From NCBI RefSeq assembly GCF_900002405.1, contig NZ_LK995540.1, positions 77,839 through 141,838 of the forward strand: DNA of 64,000 bases, in the 5' to 3' direction. This DNA comes from Actinomyces succiniciruminis (GTDB lineage Bacteria; Actinomycetota; Actinomycetes; Actinomycetales; Actinomycetaceae). The notes beneath the pieces were generated by a model. It ran no database searches, was not told the DNA's origin, and saw only the letters and a list, made by a program, of their open reading frames with translations. The position numbers and the translations under genes were made by a program. Within the stretch, counting starts at the first letter, position 1. Each line of letters starts with the position of its first letter. This document shows positions 62,718-64,000 of the stretch, in pieces.

Positions 62718-64000
62718 TAGCGGGCCACCTCCTCGGTGGGGGCGACGGCGTTCGGTCGCGCCGACGGCGGGGTCCGCGGGGTTTGGGCCGCGCCCGCCTG
62801 CGGTTGCTCCCCCGTGGCCCGGGCGACGACGGCGCGGTAGGCGACGGCGTCGGGGTCACCGGCCCGGGCGCGGGTCAGCAGCTCCCGGTGCGGGGCGCGC
62901 AGGCGCTCGCGGCCGGCGTCGTCGAGGAAGACGACCTCATCGCAGACCTCCAGCACCAGCGGGGAGGCGGTGGTGACGATCGTGGTGCTTCCCGCTCGGG
63001 CGGCGCGTACCCGCCGCGCCACCCGGGCCTCCGTATGCGAGTCCAGAGCGCTGGTCGGCTCGATCAGTACCAGCGTCGGCGCCTGCGTGAGCAGCGCCCG
63101 GGCCAACGCCACGCGCTGCCGCTGCCCGCCGGACAGTGACCGCCCCCGCTCGGTGATCATGCCCGCCAGCCCCAGGTCCAGGGAGGAGAGAACGTCGTGG
63201 GCGTCGGCCACCTCCAGGGCGGCCAGCAGGCGCTCGTCGCCGTCCGCGCGGGTCACCGCCGCGTGCACGTTCTGGTCCACATCGGCGACCCCGGAACGCT
63301 CTCGTTCGGCGGCCACCAGAGTGTCAACGTCAACCGGTGCGGGTGCCGCCCCGCCGCGCACGTCCAGCGCCTCGCGCAGGGTGCCGGTGAACAGCTGCGC
63401 CGTCGCCCCGGAGACCACGATCGAGGCGCGCACCTGTTCCAACGGCATGTCGGTCAGGGCCCGTCCGGCGAGCGTGACGGTCGGAGCGGCGTCGTCGAAG
63501 CGGCCCAGGCGGGTGGCCAGTGCGGCGGAGGCATCCGGATCGGCGGCGACAAGCGCGGTCATGCGCCCGGGTGCCAGCACCACCCCCGAGGCGGAGTCCA
63601 CCAGCTCGCCTTCCACGGGTGCAGCACGCGTCGGGTCCAGCGCGAGCCGCTCCGAGACGGTGCCGGCCGCGGGTGCCACCGCGAGCAGGCGCGCCAGGCG
63701 CCGACTGCCCACCAGCGCCCGCGTGAAGTCCTGCACCGAGTAGGAGAAGACCATCAGTGGCCAGGACAGGTAGGCGGTGTAGCCGTAGAAGGTGACCAGC
63801 TCTCCGGCAGTGATCGCCCCGGTGATGGCCATGCGGGCCGCCGCCCACACGACGACGGCGACGAACAGTCCCGGTAGCAGCACCTGCAGGCTCATCAACA
63901 GTGACTGGGCCCCGGCGACGTCGACGCCACGGCGCCGCAGCTCCTGGGAGGCCTCCCGGTAGCGGCGGGACCACCGGCTACCTGCCCAACCCATCCATGG
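62717..64000 (-). CDS. ABC exporter half-transporter with degenerate Walker motifs, 5' end outside window
   Basis: About 427 C-terminal residues are visible; the frame is open to the window edge and the ATG at 63994 is internal. The last membrane spans (SLLMSLQVLLPGLFVAVVVW, ITAGELVTFYGYTAYLSWPL) precede a divergent NBD. Walker A is lost (ALVAADPDASAALAT where GxxGxGKS/T is expected) and the Walker B Asp is Ile (LVLIEPTSALD). The signature LSGGQRQRVALARAL is intact. The C-terminal ~40 residues are Pro/Ala-rich. It forms an operon and a likely heterodimer with the downstream gene. Confidence 0.88.
   Translation of the reverse strand, partial: PWMGWAGSRWSRRYREASQELRRRGVDVAGAQSLLMSLQVLLPGLFVAVVVWAAARMAITGAITAGELVTFYGYTAYLSWPLMVFSYSVQDFTRALVGSRRLARLLAVAPAAGTVSERLALDPTRAAPVEGELVDSASGVVLAPGRMTALVAADPDASAALATRLGRFDDAAPTVTLAGRALTDMPLEQVRASIVVSGATAQLFTGTLREALDVRGGAAPAPVDVDTLVAAERERSGVADVDQNVHAAVTRADGDERLLAALEVADAHDVLSSLDLGLAGMITERGRSLSGGQRQRVALARALLTQAPTLVLIEPTSALDSHTEARVARRVRAARAGSTTIVTTASPLVLEVCDEVVFLDDAGRERLRAPHRELLTRARAGDPDAVAYRAVVARATGEQPQAGAAQTPRTPPSARPNAVAPTEEVAR

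Overview
This is a GC-rich actinobacterial chromosome segment, most likely from Actinomyces or a close relative. The basis is the strong G/C bias at third codon positions, GTP-type PEP carboxykinase, single-domain PurS/PurQ/PurL, DUF3073, DUF3618 and Holin-X type small proteins, a LAxTG-type wall-sorting signal and a likely GlnR box. Genus is inferred from gene content, not from a search. No rRNA, tRNA or CRISPR array was seen.

Layout. 1-5.2 kb: end of pckG, then a repeat-rich accessory stretch with a DUF559 nuclease-like gene and an unrecognised membrane-protein gene, bracketed by three copies of a ~125-bp palindromic element. 5.2-8.9 kb: a nicotinamidase and two tandem paralogues of unknown function. 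9.0-14.4 kb: purD, purC, two small membrane proteins, purS and purQ. 14.7-25.6 kb: a mannoside-utilisation locus (family-5 binding protein, two permeases, two ATPases, SGNH esterase, GH2 beta-mannosidase) followed by a LacI-type sensor with no DNA-binding domain and a divergent ROK repressor. 26.4-29.5 kb: TreT-like glycosyltransferase, TM2 protein, 2H phosphoesterase. 29.8-32.2 kb: purL. 32.7-37.3 kb: GntR regulator, four-carbon acid-sugar kinase, dehydrogenase and GntP transporter, probably for threonate/erythronate-type acids. 37.3-41.3 kb: uridine-kinase-like P-loop protein, cupin and glutamate dehydrogenase. 41.5-48.3 kb: secreted 5'-nucleotidase, SCP-like protein and the fruR-fruK-fruA fructose PTS operon. 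48.5-53.8 kb: a decayed IS3-family element next to a probable toxin-immunity pair, in which a PrsW-like intramembrane protease is fused to a C-terminal PD-(D/E)XK-like nuclease domain. 54.0-59.2 kb: a second, wall-anchored 5'-nucleotidase, purF and purM. 59.3-64 kb: DUF3073, DUF3618 and Holin-X proteins and a heterodimeric ABC exporter with one intact ATP site, cut by the window edge.

How it fits together. The purine genes form a same-strand backbone (purD, purC, purS-purQ, purL, purF-purM). Carbohydrate-uptake modules and mobile or toxin DNA lie between its members. The extracellular 5'-nucleotidases could supply nucleosides to the same metabolism. Intergenic spaces hold several dispersed repeat families: five arrays of a 22-23-bp unit, two related palindromic element families, and a palindrome built on GGCGGTCCAA. 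The most unusual items are the protease-nuclease fusion, the HTH-less LacI sensor facing a ROK regulator, the His-to-Gly change in one 5'-nucleotidase, and the 22-23-bp arrays.
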